Positions 21,664 to 31,952 of a DNA stretch of 33,185 bases are shown here, one piece after another. A program made the position numbers and the translations under genes. Location: NCBI GenBank assembly GCA_005223375.1, contig RXOD01003987.1, positions 1 through 33,185 on the forward strand, written 5' to 3'. The notes beneath the pieces were generated by a model, which did no database searches, was not told the origin of the DNA, and saw only the letters and a program-made list of their open reading frames with translations. The stretch comes from Amoebophrya sp. AT5.2. Its lineage: Eukaryota; Sar; Dinophyceae; Syndiniales; Amoebophryaceae. Numbering within the stretch: position 1 is the stretch's first letter; each line of letters starts with the position of its first letter.

Positions 21664-24600
21664 CTACTGTCCGTAGCCGTAGATGGAGCGTCCCTGCAGC
21701 TTCAAGGCACGGACGATGTCGATCGGCCGCACCGTCCGCCGATTCTGGTGCTGCACCAGAATGTTCGTCTGCTCGAGCACCTTCTCCAACCAGGTCTGGA
21801 AGCTATAGCGCACGTCCTTGTAGATCTTCCCCGAAATCCGGCGGATGCCGCCGCGCCGCGCAAGTCGCCGGATGGCACCCTGGTCGTGGTTGTCGTTTTA
21901 TCGGAACTGCAGTTTCAATCACGAACAAAAAAGCCAAGGGCAAAAGAATCTTCTTCGCAAATAAAGGAAGAAAGAGAAAATGCTCACCTTGCAGAGGTTC
22001 TGGGTCACTACTGCTTGCACGTCGCCGTCGTCCTTCTGCATCTGATCCATGGGCATGTCGAACGGGTTCGCTGACCGTTGTACCTGGTGCGATCCCTGCC
22101 GGTACATGTCGTTTTCGCTCTTCCATCGCGTCAGCATCTGCCGCACTTGCTGTGGAGATTGTTGAAAAGGCAAGTCATCCTCGTCGTGGTGCCCATGATG
22201 CATGAAAAGCAGCATTGACTCATCCCTTCTCGTCTTCATTGAAACGAAAAGAAAGTGGATGTGGAACTGGAAGTCAGAAATTCTATAAACCTACCTTCCA
22301 CTGCTCCTTTGTCATCTCGTTTCCACTTGGGTCGCACATGCCTTCCTCCCATTTGTTTTTCTGACCGGGAGGAATGGGATACTCCTCGATCTTACCGACT
22401 TTGATGCGGACGGCCTCCAGGCCGTGCATCTGATTCGCGTACCGCTGCTTGTATCGCGTCGTCAGCATGCTTCCGTAGAGGTTGAGGCACACCATGCGGT
22501 AGGACCACTGGTCCACCTCCGTGCAGTTCGGCGTGCTCTGGAGAATCAGTAATAGTAGCGGTTTTGTTGGTTTGATGCTTTGAGCTTGATCTTGATGGGG
22601 GGAGTTATAGGTACGAGAAGAGACTGAATTCCCAAATTGTTCACGACTGAGCATCGGTGACCATGAAAAAATGGACGAGCCCGATCATCGCGTACCTCTC
22701 TAAAAAGCCCCGAGACGTAGAATTCGATGGCGTCCACTGCTGTCGTTCTCGGGAAGAAGACGCGCGAGGGCGGTATTCTTGTGCTCAGAAGCGGATTTCC
22801 GTTGTTCTGCATCGTTAGAGGGGGGGTCATCGCATACTATATCCATTTTATCTTCGCCCCAATTATAGCTTCTGAAGTACCTCCGATGGAGAACGAGGAC
22901 AGGTACGCCCTAGGGGGGTGGGAGCCGGGAGCAGGATCAGTCTAGCCAACTGTCGAATGTGGAGGGGTGCGCTCTGTTAGTTTCCAGAAGGGTCCCCCAA
23001 GTTTCGCGACGGTACAGCATCAAGCAGGAAACTTTCCTGAGGATGAGGAAAGGAGGTTAGGTTAATATTTTGACTCGTACGCGTACGCCCACCCCTCGCA
23101 CTAGATGACATCGCCTGTAGTTCCAGCAGAGGTCGCCGCATGAGTAAAGTAACAGTCCCAGACTTACAGCGACGGACTGTCTCCCGAAGTGCGGCAGAAG
23201 CCTCTATGCCACCAGACATCGGTAAGCCCGACACAGAGAGAGCACAGGGTAAAGTAGCCATCCCGCATCCTGTCCCCCTCTCCGACAGTGTCTGTCTCCG
23301 TAAACGTAAAGTAATTCACTGTTGAATAGATTGGGATTGTGTCTAGAAGTATCTATGCGATGTTGATCCCCTCCTTAACATCGGCTCCAGCAGCCAGATG
23401 AACTTGTTTCCCAAAGCATCCTCTTCCCTCCTCACTTGCGCGTCCATGAAGCCCGCATTCGGGAATCGCACCTGTTCGAACGCTCCCTGTCCCATGTAGG
23501 GGTCGCCCCCGACAAACGGCGTATGCCCAGGCTCGAACTGGCCCTTGGCGCCGGTCTTCATACCCTGCATCATACTGGCGAACATGTCGGTCCCAGGCGT
23601 CGGCATCGCGAACGGGGTGCTGCCCGATGACATGGACGGAGCATCTGCGATGTAGTTCAAAAATGGGGTGGAGCTGGAGCGCGGAATTCTTCTTCGTACG
23701 TTCGTTTAAGACAAAAGGAACTGTCTTTAACCTATGCTTGTTCGGAAAGATCTAAGAACTCAAGTTAAGGGGGGGACTCGACGCAAAAAACGTAAGCAGA
23801 GGAGTACTGAGCTGTCGCTGTTCCTTCTCCAGTGAGGATATTGACTTTGGTGTCGGCGGCATCATCGCTTTCTCGGGCCCGTCCGGCTTACTGAACTCGG
23901 ACCCTGGCGTGCCATCACTCCGCGCTTCCAAGTTACCTGAGTAACGATCGTCGTCACCGATGGCGGGCTTGTTTAGCAGTACTATGCTGTTGTCACGACC
24001 TCCACCAGTAACAGGAACAGCCAGCTAATAAAGTAGTAGCTCTAGCTCACGGAACTTTTGCCTAGAGTATCTATAGCTTCGTGACAGTTGCAGCAAGAGG
24101 AACTAGAACTACAGGAACTGCTGCCCAATACCCATCCTCCCCATGAAGCTGCCGTCGTTGTTCGCGATTGCGGACGAGGATGCGTCGCTTCGAAGGTTCC
24201 GTCGCTTCGCGGAGCCGCTTCCACTGGACGGCGTGTCGTCACGGTCGCGCATCCTCCCCACCGACCCTGCAGAGCGACCGCTTTCTGACGAGCTGAGGAG
24301 GTCGGAATTGAGTATGGGAATTCATGTTCATCGAGCAGGTGATCTTCAGGTAGGACTAGGAGCCGACATAGTATCGTGTAAGATGCGCATCATTTGTCCC
24401 TGGGATAGGTGAACCCACGAAGCCGCCGGCGGGGTAGAACAACGGGAGCTGCAGGATCATCCAGGGTACGTATGGTGAAGCAAGTCAGGTAAGATGACAG
24501 ACTGATGAAAAACGAAGCCAAGTAGCAATAGAAACTACAGCTCCAAACAAAATTTCTGTCTCTGCATGAAAATCAAAAAACAAGGCAAGAATTACTTGTC

Positions 24601-24738
24601 TTCCTGCGCTCGCAATTGATTTCGGAGATCGCGCGCATCTGCAAAATTTCCGTCCGCCTGCAAGGGGTCCGTCACCACCCTTTTTCCTCGGCTCGGATAC
24701 CCGGGAGAGCCCCCAGGACTGTCGTCGCGACGACTCAT
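21664..24738 (-). CDS. Histone H4-fold protein with a very long N-terminal region (multi-exon)
   Basis: The last exon (21664..21879) encodes 71 residues that are plainly histone H4 from helix 1 to the C-terminus: AIRRLARRGGIRRISGKIY, then RRTVRPIDIVRALK and QGRSIYGYG (H4 ends TLYGFGG). Upstream exons join in frame: 21988..22149, 22295..22537, 22696..22809, 23379..23644 and 23808..24024. Introns of 108, 145, 158 and 163 nt are GT-AG; the fourth junction is the 569-nt introner B. Together these exons give about 405 residues. Probable 5' exons lie at 24107-24310 (SDLLSSSESGRSAG, AKRRNLRSDAS) and 24420-24480, and the likely start ATG is at 24736-24738 (MSRRDDSPGGSPGYPSRGKR, donor GTAATT at 24595), but their joins are not settled. 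The exon before H4 ends VVTQNLCK, which aligns with the IQGITKP stretch of H4. The usual Gly/Lys-rich H4 tail is absent; instead there is a Ser/Gly/Pro-rich then more ordered region of unknown function. A nuclear chromatin protein is inferred. Confidence 0.8.
22815..23378. mobile_element. Introner-like element B, intron of the H4-fold gene
   Basis: A 5-bp direct repeat CATCG lies at 22810-22814 and 23379-23383, 569 bp apart. Immediately inside are imperfect terminal inverted repeats of about 22-25 bp: the left end starts TTAGAGGGGGGGTC and ends ATCGCATA (22815-22836); the right end, reversed, starts TTAAGGAGGGGATC and ends ATCGCATA (23354-23378). Joining the exons at the repeat gives ..WLLEPM|QNNGNP.. 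in frame. The interior shows no resemblance to family A, so this looks like a second family. Size and layout match the A elements. No protein is encoded; a 94-codon frame inside it has no support. Confidence 0.75.
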
Positions 24739-25190
24739 TTTTTTGTATCACTGCAGCTACGATTGGTGATTTAGTTGCTCCTTTTGGCTTTGCAGGCGTA
24801 GTATTAGTAGTAAGAGGAGATCGTGGAATTGCTGAAATAATGTATTTTTACTCTCACTCTAAGCTCGTCTACTTTAACTTTAGCGCTACTAGCTGGGTTG
24901 AATCTATAAATATCTGCTCTTCATCAATACGAACTACACGGCGACGGTGAAAGTGAACAAGCTCAGGTTCTAGAAGAATCAGATCTTAATTTGCGTTCAT
25001 CTTTCCATACTCAATATACGCCCGTCGGCTTCATCGCGAACGATCCGGGAATCCTGTATTCATTGTTTTGCAAAGTGCTATATTCATTGTTCACGATTGC
25101 TTTCGAATTCAATCTTAGCTGACTTTTTACTTGATCGAAGCGAAACGCCTCGACCGTGCCCCCGACGATCAATTTTATGTGAAGATGTAG
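24739..25190. other. Intergenic between divergent genes
   Basis: About 450 bp, AT-rich, lies between the start of the minus-strand H4-fold gene and the plus-strand gene at 25197-25638. No open frame stands out. It would have to serve as a bidirectional upstream region if both gene models are right. Confidence 0.4.
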
Positions 25191-25196
25191 ATACCG

Positions 25197-25638
25197 TTGC
25201 TACCCTCTTCCTCCACGTCCTCAGATTTCCACCTGACTCTTCAACACCCACGTGCACGTCATCTTGCTCTTGTTGATTTAAACGATTTATTAACCTCCGT
25301 CGAATTCGAAGTTTTCGAAAATGCGCTCCCCCATCGCTATCGCTATCCAGAATCGTACTATAAGTGGCACGCTCATGTGGTGCTGGTAGTCAGCACCACT
25401 AGTGTGCGCGGGCTCCTAATACGACAAGCGGCACGACGACGAATACCATGGCGGAATTTCGTACGCGCGAATCACGTTCACGGAGGGCGAAGCGAGATGG
25501 GCTAGGAACCGCCCGAAGAAAACCCTCCAACGACCACATTCGAAACGCGTGCGCGTCGAGAGCGACCTCGATACGAGAACCGACATGGAATCAATCAAGC
25601 CCATCGACGAGATCTTCCGCGACAAATCGAACGAGTGA
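25197..25638 (+). CDS. Likely plus-strand gene, two exons, unknown product
   Basis: I do not recognise the protein. The exon ending at 25376 encodes TSVEFEVFENALPHRYRYPE and then YYKWHAH. The exon 25429..25638 encodes RHDDEYHGGISYARITF, EARWARNRPKKTLQRP and a Glu/Asp/Lys-rich end to the TGA at 25636-25638. A 52-bp intron (25377-25428) with GT..AG ends, a CTAAT branch-point-like motif and matched phase 0 would join them; GT alternatives at 25380 and 25386 also fit. The combined sequence is compositionally like a real, basic soluble protein, and the minus strand has nothing comparable here. The start is not clear: the frame reaches back to 25197 and an acceptor near 25220 is possible. The gene is divergent from the H4-fold gene and convergent with RER1. 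Confidence 0.45.
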
Positions 25639-26167
25639 GATGCTGAATCAAACCAAGCAGATGCCTGCAACATAAACAAGCCGAAAAGAGTCAAGAGCTA
25701 CACGCAGCACTGTTGATGGCATCGCCGACGTTACAGCCAGCGCGCTTTCTTCATGTTAGCTATCCCGAACGCCATGCGAGCTGTCGCAACATTCTTCAAC
25801 TTCAGCTTAATTGTCTTTGCTCAGCTGCGGTCCGTCTTCGTCGCAGCTGGGACGATGATGTTAGTCCAGTCGTTTCAGTCGTGGATGGAGATGATGGCGC
25901 TGGTGTTCATTCTTCATCATCGTGAAAACACGGCGTGGCAATACAGAAGTAGGCGTTGGCATTTGAGTAAACTAGAACTAGTCATCAACACAATTATTGC
26001 GCGCGTCTCCAGCTGCATGCAAAGCCCCTGCATCGCACTCGGATAGTCGTGACTTGTCGCGTCAGAAGAAGGGTATAACGAGGTATAATCCGGAATGAGG
26101 TTGAGGGAGATCGGAGGGTATGGGTTGTAGGCGTTCCGATGCAAAGCTCCGGCGGCGGCGCGGCAAC
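25639..26167. other. Region between convergent genes, coding status unclear
   Basis: Two overlapping plus-strand frames (25713-25925 and 25753-26046) are open, one with a hydrophobic run (VATFFNFSLIVFAQ). Neither has motif, codon or splice support. I treat this as the 3' region of the plus-strand gene and of RER1. Confidence 0.35.
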
Positions 26168-27284
26168 TCATTTATTGTCCTTTCCGCCGCCTCCTCCTCC
26201 TGGTGCTCCTGGTGGGAGTCCTGTCGCTTGCACTTTCGCCATGTCGCGGTACGTCTGCTTGCCATACGAGAACGGAACGTACCTTGTATAAAGTTTTCAA
26301 GATGATCACGAAGAAGACCACGCATGCTTCTGTGTACTAACTTAAACTTACTCAGTAAGTTGACGAGAACTATTCCAGCCTCAGCCACATCATAATCATT
26401 TTTTTTTTTTTAAATGTAAAGGTAAAACAACATGGGAAGAAACTGAAGCTCAAGTACTTGTATTTGATCATGTGCGCGACGCGGTCTTTCATGGTGATGA
26501 AGACCAGCAGGACGAAGTACATCAACAGGATGGGCCAGAAAACGGGGAGGTCGAAGACGCTGAAAAACGTCATCACAATGGAAATCCACACCATCCGCGT
26601 GGCGGCGACCCAAAACTTAAACTCTGGCAGCTTTCTGCTAAACGGCCGGAATTCGCCGTCCGTCTCGCTGCCCAGTGTTGGCAGCGTAGGCCCGTCCTCC
26701 TCTTCCTCGGGATCTACCTGTTTTTATGATGACGCAAGTACGGCGGGAATTGAAAAAAACAGAACGCGAAAAAGGTTTGCTTTAGGACAGCTACATCAGT
26801 CATTCTTGATTCATGATAGTCATAGAGGTGCGCTTCCGTCTAGCTTCCATCCCAACAAGCAAGCACAAATCATTTGAAACGTAGGGGGGCGAAACAGTAC
26901 CGCTGGTGAGAGGAAGCCGATGAAGAGGTTGAGAAGATAGATCCCCAGCGCATATGAGACAATGTAGAACCCCCTCAGGAAGTACACCCGAATCGTATAC
27001 CTGTCGAGATTTATTTGCATCTACAAACAATCATGTAATAAGGTAAAATTGTCACATCAAAGAATTATCATCGCCAGCATTGGGATCGATTGGACTTAAA
27101 AGACGTGAAGCAAGTAGCTGGAACAATTGTACAGAAGCAGGCTGAATCCGAAGAAGGCCCATCGTTGCGTCGGGAAGATGACCGTCTTGTCGAGGTAGGT
27201 CTGCGCTATTCTCTTGTATTTTAGCCATGCTTTCTGCCCTGGTGGCGTGCCTGTCGTCGGGTCGCCGCCAGCTGGAAGCTCCAT
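26168..27284 (-). CDS. RER1: RER1, retrieval receptor of early secretory membrane proteins
   Basis: RER1 cycles between Golgi and ER and returns escaped ER membrane proteins in COPI vesicles. Four exons, 27133..27284, 26901..27000, 26458..26717 and 26168..26282, join at canonical GT-AG sites with matching phases and give 208 residues, close to the roughly 196 of the human protein. Family blocks appear in order: [17 protein letters not shown], then [20 protein letters not shown] and [79 protein letters not shown]. Four membrane segments in two hairpins are expected and visible. The tail is Gly-rich ([15 protein letters not shown]), unlike the animal tail. Each exon junction falls inside a conserved block, so the splice model is firm. 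The start is the ATG at 27282-27284. It has ordinary short introns (132, 183 and 175 nt), in contrast to the introner-bearing genes. Confidence 0.97.
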
Positions 27285-28230
27285 GACGGCTGCGTCGCTG
27301 GTGCCTCTGACTGTGTTGCGGTTGCGCTCGCGAAAAGGAAAAGACGATCAGCTGCAAAGCAAGCACCGCCACCGTTGTTGATCCTTTACGTCCTCTACAC
27401 CTCGTCGGCGTTTCTGTTCCTGTCCCCGTCGCTAGTAGTACGCTCTGCTTATGAAGATCTTAAAGCTGCGTCAACCGCCCCGCAAAACGCGGATTCGTGT
27501 TCCGTTTGCCCACCCAAAGAAAGTACTTACACTTAAGTAAATGAAAATGAGCAGGCGCCTTCCGGGCGTTCGCGTTCCCTTCGCCCCGATCAACACGGAC
27601 GCGTGAAAAGCTCGTCACCGGCTCTGCAAGCAAAGCGGAAATTCAGCCGGTGCCTCCTGCTTTGCATGACCGCAGGAGCTGCAGCGACATTAGTGTTGTA
27701 AATCAATGTAGTCACGAGAATCGAGGATAAGGCGAGCGATGCTCTGGTCTTGGTTTCTTTGGCTAAAAGACGAACGCGCGCCACCTATGCTTACTAGTCA
27801 AAAGAGTAGCTCCCTGCAGAAGCACAAGCACGCGGGGGCAGAACAAGACCAAGTACAGGATCACCTAAATGGATCTATAGAAAGTGAACAACTGGCGCAG
27901 GCGCATGGGTAATAAAATACGGCCATTAATAGAATGAATGAAAATGTCTTGGGGTTGAAAAAAGAATATATAAGAAATAATATTTCTTATTCTTATTTAA
28001 TATGTATGGGATGTTGGGCCGACCGCGACCGAGAATATTTTTGAGTACCGTACAGTATGACCTCACTGCAGCTACCGATTTCTTCTTGTTCCAGAACTGA
28101 TTTAAGTTCCGGAGGGCGACGATCTGCGAAAGCATCATGCATTCATACCGGCACCAGCTTGGACTAATGTTGCATTGTCAAAATTAGGATAGGAAAAGAG
28201 ATCCAATTCTTTCACACTTGCTTCACGCGT
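27285..28230. other. Intergenic upstream of RER1
   Basis: Only short open frames on either strand are seen, none supported. The region contains one copy (27695-27717) of a 23-nt motif that recurs in the first intron of the CCCH gene. It should hold the RER1 leader. Confidence 0.45.
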
Positions 28231-28989
28231 GAGCGCCGGATCGATTTGAAGCACAAGCACAACAAGGAGGAGGACTAGGACGTGCTAATTCGAAGGCGTT
28301 CCTTGAGAACACGCTCGTCCTTCTGAGACCGAAACTGAGCTGGGGCCTCCCAAGCCCTCGCGGTCGCACCTGTTCAGATCGGTTTCAACAAATAAATGAA
28401 TCCAATCCATGGATACATCAAGTCGCTTCAAATAAACAAGCAAGTTCGAGGTCAAGGGGTCGAAAGTTTCAAAGTTTCTTCAAATGGTGTGAGCTGACCA
28501 ACTCAGATGAGCGCTTGTCGTGCGCTTCATCGCTTTTCGCACAAGATCCGCCTTTTCATCATCTGGGCGAGGCTCTTGCGATCTTCAGCTTCGTTTCAGT
28601 CGTTTCATCCTCTTGGTCTTGCGCCTGTCCCTCTCCATTGACATAGCTACTCGATCAAGATTGATGTCACGCCGGAGGTACTACTCGCTTGTAGTTGTAA
28701 GCAGAAACACATCCCGGCGGTAGCAACGAGCCGCGAAAAACCGGTGCTAAACCACTCGTCCTCGCGATCGAGGAAATGAACAGCAGTGATGAATGTATGT
28801 GCTTCGTTGTGGTCGCGAAAAATGGAATCAATGTTGGTCGTGCCAAAGAACAAGAGCAAAGAGCAGGCGGATACAGAGGCGGCGCGTCGTGCTGCTTGCC
28901 TGCTCGGCGCGGAGGAGCCGGAGACCGTGACCGTTGTTGAGAATGACAATGAGAACGATGAAGTACTAGACGCTGAAACACGCGCCTAG
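28231..28989 (+). other. Possible plus-strand gene, two open segments
   Basis: A plus-strand frame is open from about 28231 to 28642 (roughly 137 codons, no ATG), with FLENTLVLLRPKLSWGLPSP and KFQSFFKWCELTNSDERLS. A second frame ends at the TAG at 28987-28989, with a charged tail (KNKSKEQADTEAARRAA, TVTVVENDNENDEVLDAETR) that looks coding. I could not settle a splice between them. The minus strand also has open frames here, so confidence is low. If real, the gene is convergent with the CCCH gene, whose stop lies about 70 bp away. Confidence 0.3.
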
Positions 28990-29060
28990 TCTTCGCTGGC
29001 TCCTACTTCACATCCAGTCTGCATCCGCCGTCTACTGCCCGCGCGCGCACAAGAACGTTT

Positions 29061-31259
29061 TCACTGAAACTGTGGCTGCGTCTGTGCATCCGGTTTGTTT
29101 CGCTTCTTCTTTTTCGCCTCCTTCGCCGTCGAGACGAATTCCAACTCTGCGTCCTTTTCGGAAATATCCGACACCATTCCTCCATCCTCGTCGTACTGCT
29201 GTGCCCGCTTCTGCCCACCTCCCCGCGGAGGTGGCGGAGCGGCCGCTCGCCCCTCTCGACCTCGACTTGACGCTCTGGCATTGTCGCGACCACCTCCGCT
29301 CCGGTAGTTGTCGCGGTCGCGGTCTCGACCACGGTTGTATTCGGTCGGTGCACTGCTCTGCATGCCTCCACCTCCGCGGTTTCGGTTGTACTCCGTCGGA
29401 GCACTCGCAGTGTTGTTTCCGCCACCCCGCGTGTCGCGATCGTTTCGGTAGTCGTTCCGCGGCACCTCGCCCCATTCTTCGCGGCTGACGCGCGTCGTTC
29501 CGCCGCGATTCTTGTCCATACCGTACGGATTGTTCGATTGTTGATCGCGCATCCGCGACTGGTGGTTCGCAATCTGGTGCCCGCCGACGACGGAAACTGT
29601 TGAATGGATTCCCTGGTCGTATCCTGGACCAGGAATGATAACCGACTGCACGCCCGTGTTGTAGCCTGCGTCGTCGTGGTATCTACTGCCCCCATGATGC
29701 CCCTTTTGGGCGGGCGCATCCACGTAAACCACGGTTGACTTTTGCCCGTTCTTGTCCACGTACACTGTTTGCTGCGGAGGAGGCGCGGGTTGGTGGATGG
29801 TTTCCACGATCACGGACTGCACGCCGTTCACGTCCTGCACCACCTGCTGGCCCCCGCCGCCCGCCACCATGGGGTTTCCCGCGGCGTTTGCGTAAACGGG
29901 TGCGGTGGCCACCTGCCGCTCCAGGTCCTGATTTTTGACCTCGATGCACTGGATGTCTTCCTCCATGCGGTGGCACTTCGCGCTGTACCAATCGTCCAGT
30001 TCCTGCAGTTTCCGCTCGTAGTAGTCCGCCGCCTCCCGCAGTTTTCCTTCGTACCAGAACTGCACCTCCTTCTTCTCGCCCTCCAGCTCCTCGTCCCAGC
30101 CGCGGCCCCACCAGATGGAGTCCTTGCTCTTCGGGACGTACCACACCGGGTACCCGCTGTGGTTGAATAGGCAGCCCGCCACGCGGCACTCGGGCCCGTT
30201 CTTGCACGTGGACGCGCGGCACCGCTGGATACACTTCAGGGCCTCGTCCGCGTTCGCGTGGATCTTGTCGCAAGATTCTGCGGTCTGGTCGCAGCACCCC
30301 GAGAGGAACTTGAAGCAAATGGTCGACCGGCCGCCCTTCACCACGCGCCGCATGTACTGGTCCTGGATGCTGCCCTTCACCGGCCCGCCGGGGTGCTGGT
30401 ACAGGCAGTTCTTCAGCTTGCAGCGGTCGAAGTTGCGGCAAGGGAGGGACGCGTAGTACGAGTAGACGCGGTCCAGTTCCTCCTTCGCGGGGTGGCGGAG
30501 AGGACAAAGATCGCCGAACGGACACTCCCCAATCAAATACAAACGGCACAGCTTCTTCTTGTTCTCGTTCACCACCACGCATTCCAAGTCCTCGATGTGC
30601 CGCTCGTACACTTCGGCCTGGAAAAAATTTTACAAATCAAAATTATCAGGAAAAGGAACATGAATCGAAATTTTTACATTAGAATGGATGCTTTTGCTTT
30701 ATTGGAGTCATCACCAGCTGAAGATTTGCTTCTGGTTTTGCTCTTGCAGGACGAAGTGCCAGTAGGAACAGACAGCGATGTGTGCAGCGGTGTGGACGTC
30801 GAAGCACGGCGCTGGCTTTGTGTTTTAGAAGGATCGAAGCGCTGGTTGTAAATCAATGTGATCACGACATCAAGATGAAAAGAACTAGACCTCTTCCTCC
30901 TGGGACTCAACTTCGCTTTCGCAGTTTGCGAATTCTTGGGAGAACTCATCAACGACGGAGGCCTGGTCCACGTCCAACTCCAGTATGTCCGCGTTGTCTA
31001 GAAAGAGTTGGCATACTTTGAAGCACTGCGCGGAAGAGAGGTGCAGCGAGGTGAGGTCGAAGCTGTCGAGGACCGAGTCGGGCCCCGCCTTTTCCGCAGA
31101 CTCGGCTGGCTTCAAGAGCAGCTTTGCGAGCTGTTCCAGCTGCTTGATGGAGCGGGGAGAAAGCGCAAGCGCTTTGATGTTCTGATTCAACAACTCAAGC
31201 GCGTGGGCACCCTGGGCCCGGGTGAGCTTGATAGCGGTCAGGTCGAAAAACTTACCCAT
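29061..31259 (-). CDS. CCCH zinc-finger RNA-binding protein with four fingers, about 641 residues
   Basis: A role in RNA binding and processing is inferred from the CCCH fingers. Two exons, 30891..31259 (ATG at 31257-31259) and 29061..30617, join across a 273-nt GT-AG intron in phase 0 (..ESQEEE|AEVYERH..). Finger 1, residues 147-165, is Cx7Cx5Cx3H (CRLYLIGECPFGDLCPLRH). Finger 2, 183-198, is Cx5Cx4Cx3H. Finger 3, 224-243, is Cx7Cx6Cx3H. Finger 4, 261-276, is Cx5Cx4Cx3H. The two types alternate, and the Cx5Cx4Cx3H type is that of Nab2/ZC3H14. A coiled coil follows at about 300-360, then a Gln/Val/Gly-rich region with NGVQSVIVET-like and TGVQSVIIPG-like repeats, an RGG/Arg-Asp-rich stretch with two SAPTEYNR repeats, and a basic KKKKRNK tail that may be a nuclear signal. 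The N-terminal 123 residues are a helical, acidic-ended domain I do not recognise. Confidence 0.9.
30845..30867. repeat. 23-nt motif shared with 27695-27717
   Basis: The sequence GTTGTAAATCAATGT followed by RRTCACGA is found here, in the 5' part of the CCCH gene intron, and at 27695-27717 in the intergenic region upstream of RER1, with two mismatches. Flanking sequence is not conserved over more than a few bases. Confidence 0.6.
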
Positions 31260-31950
31260 CTTGAGCTTTTTGTTTTTGATCGATTAAAGTGTGGTCGCAG
31301 TGATCAGATCCGATGGAGAAAGTGGTGCAAGGACAAGGAGTGAGTCGCTATTGAAACGAAAGCACGTCGTTTGCTCAGTGTCGTAGGAAGGTGAAGTACG
31401 CTGAAGAAGTACTCTACTCTACAGACCACTCTCACCAACTACCGAACGTTATTTGAAGATTCTCAAGTTGATGTTGATGATCATGCCGGTACTAGTGGTC
31501 TGAATCACAATCGCGCCGAGGCCGACTGCAAGATAGCGGATTGATCTGCCCTTCGGTTTCGGGGGCGACGAGTGAAAAGATGATATATGAGATAGAGATC
31601 GATGACTTGTTTTCACCGGAGGTGAACACTAAATTATAATTATGCCAGTATCTCAGTAACTAATGGGGGGGAGGAACAGTGTGCTGGCCGGGCCGCCCTG
31701 CAAATAAGTACACGAAATGAACTTGTTGTGAAGAAGTGTCAGAGCACCTCCTGTCGTGCAGCACCACAGCGTCTCTTGTGGTGGTCACCAAGAGCCGGAT
31801 CGCTTTCAGTCACGCTTGAAAGATGTGCCACAATCCTTCCTGTTGGCCTTGCTTGGGGGCACAGGAAAAGATTGCAGGGCGCCTCTACGAGTGGCCTTGG
31901 GGGCACAGAGTATAGTACTGTTCGAATTCGATGGTAGGAGCTGTCTCCTC
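31260..31950. other. Region upstream of the CCCH gene without an assigned exon
   Basis: No supported gene. It holds a 13-bp direct repeat CTTGGGGGCACAG at 31852-31864 and 31896-31908. If the exon at 31953-32099 is real, its downstream exons should lie in here, but I could not identify them. Confidence 0.4.
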
Positions 31951-31952
31951 AC

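Noticed and set aside
23140..23240. Possible degenerate family A terminus inside introner B (CTTACCGATGTCTGGTGGCA on the minus strand)
   Set aside because: It has gaps relative to the family A terminus and no partner end was found nearby.
22977..23261. Minus-strand frame with ALRETVRRCKS, resembling the H3 ALREIRRYQKS segment
   Set aside because: It lies wholly inside introner B, which the direct repeat and inverted termini define as intron, and the H4-fold exons join in frame without it. The match is short and probably chance.
26062..26388. Continuous minus-strand frame read as one 108-residue protein
   Set aside because: The RER1 end is read in another frame after a clear acceptor at 26283; this frame mixes intron and exon.
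29003..29719. Arg/Thr-rich alternative frame over the end of the CCCH gene
   Set aside because: Same strand as the zinc-finger exon but a different frame; the fingers and RGG tail are in the other frame, which is open throughout.
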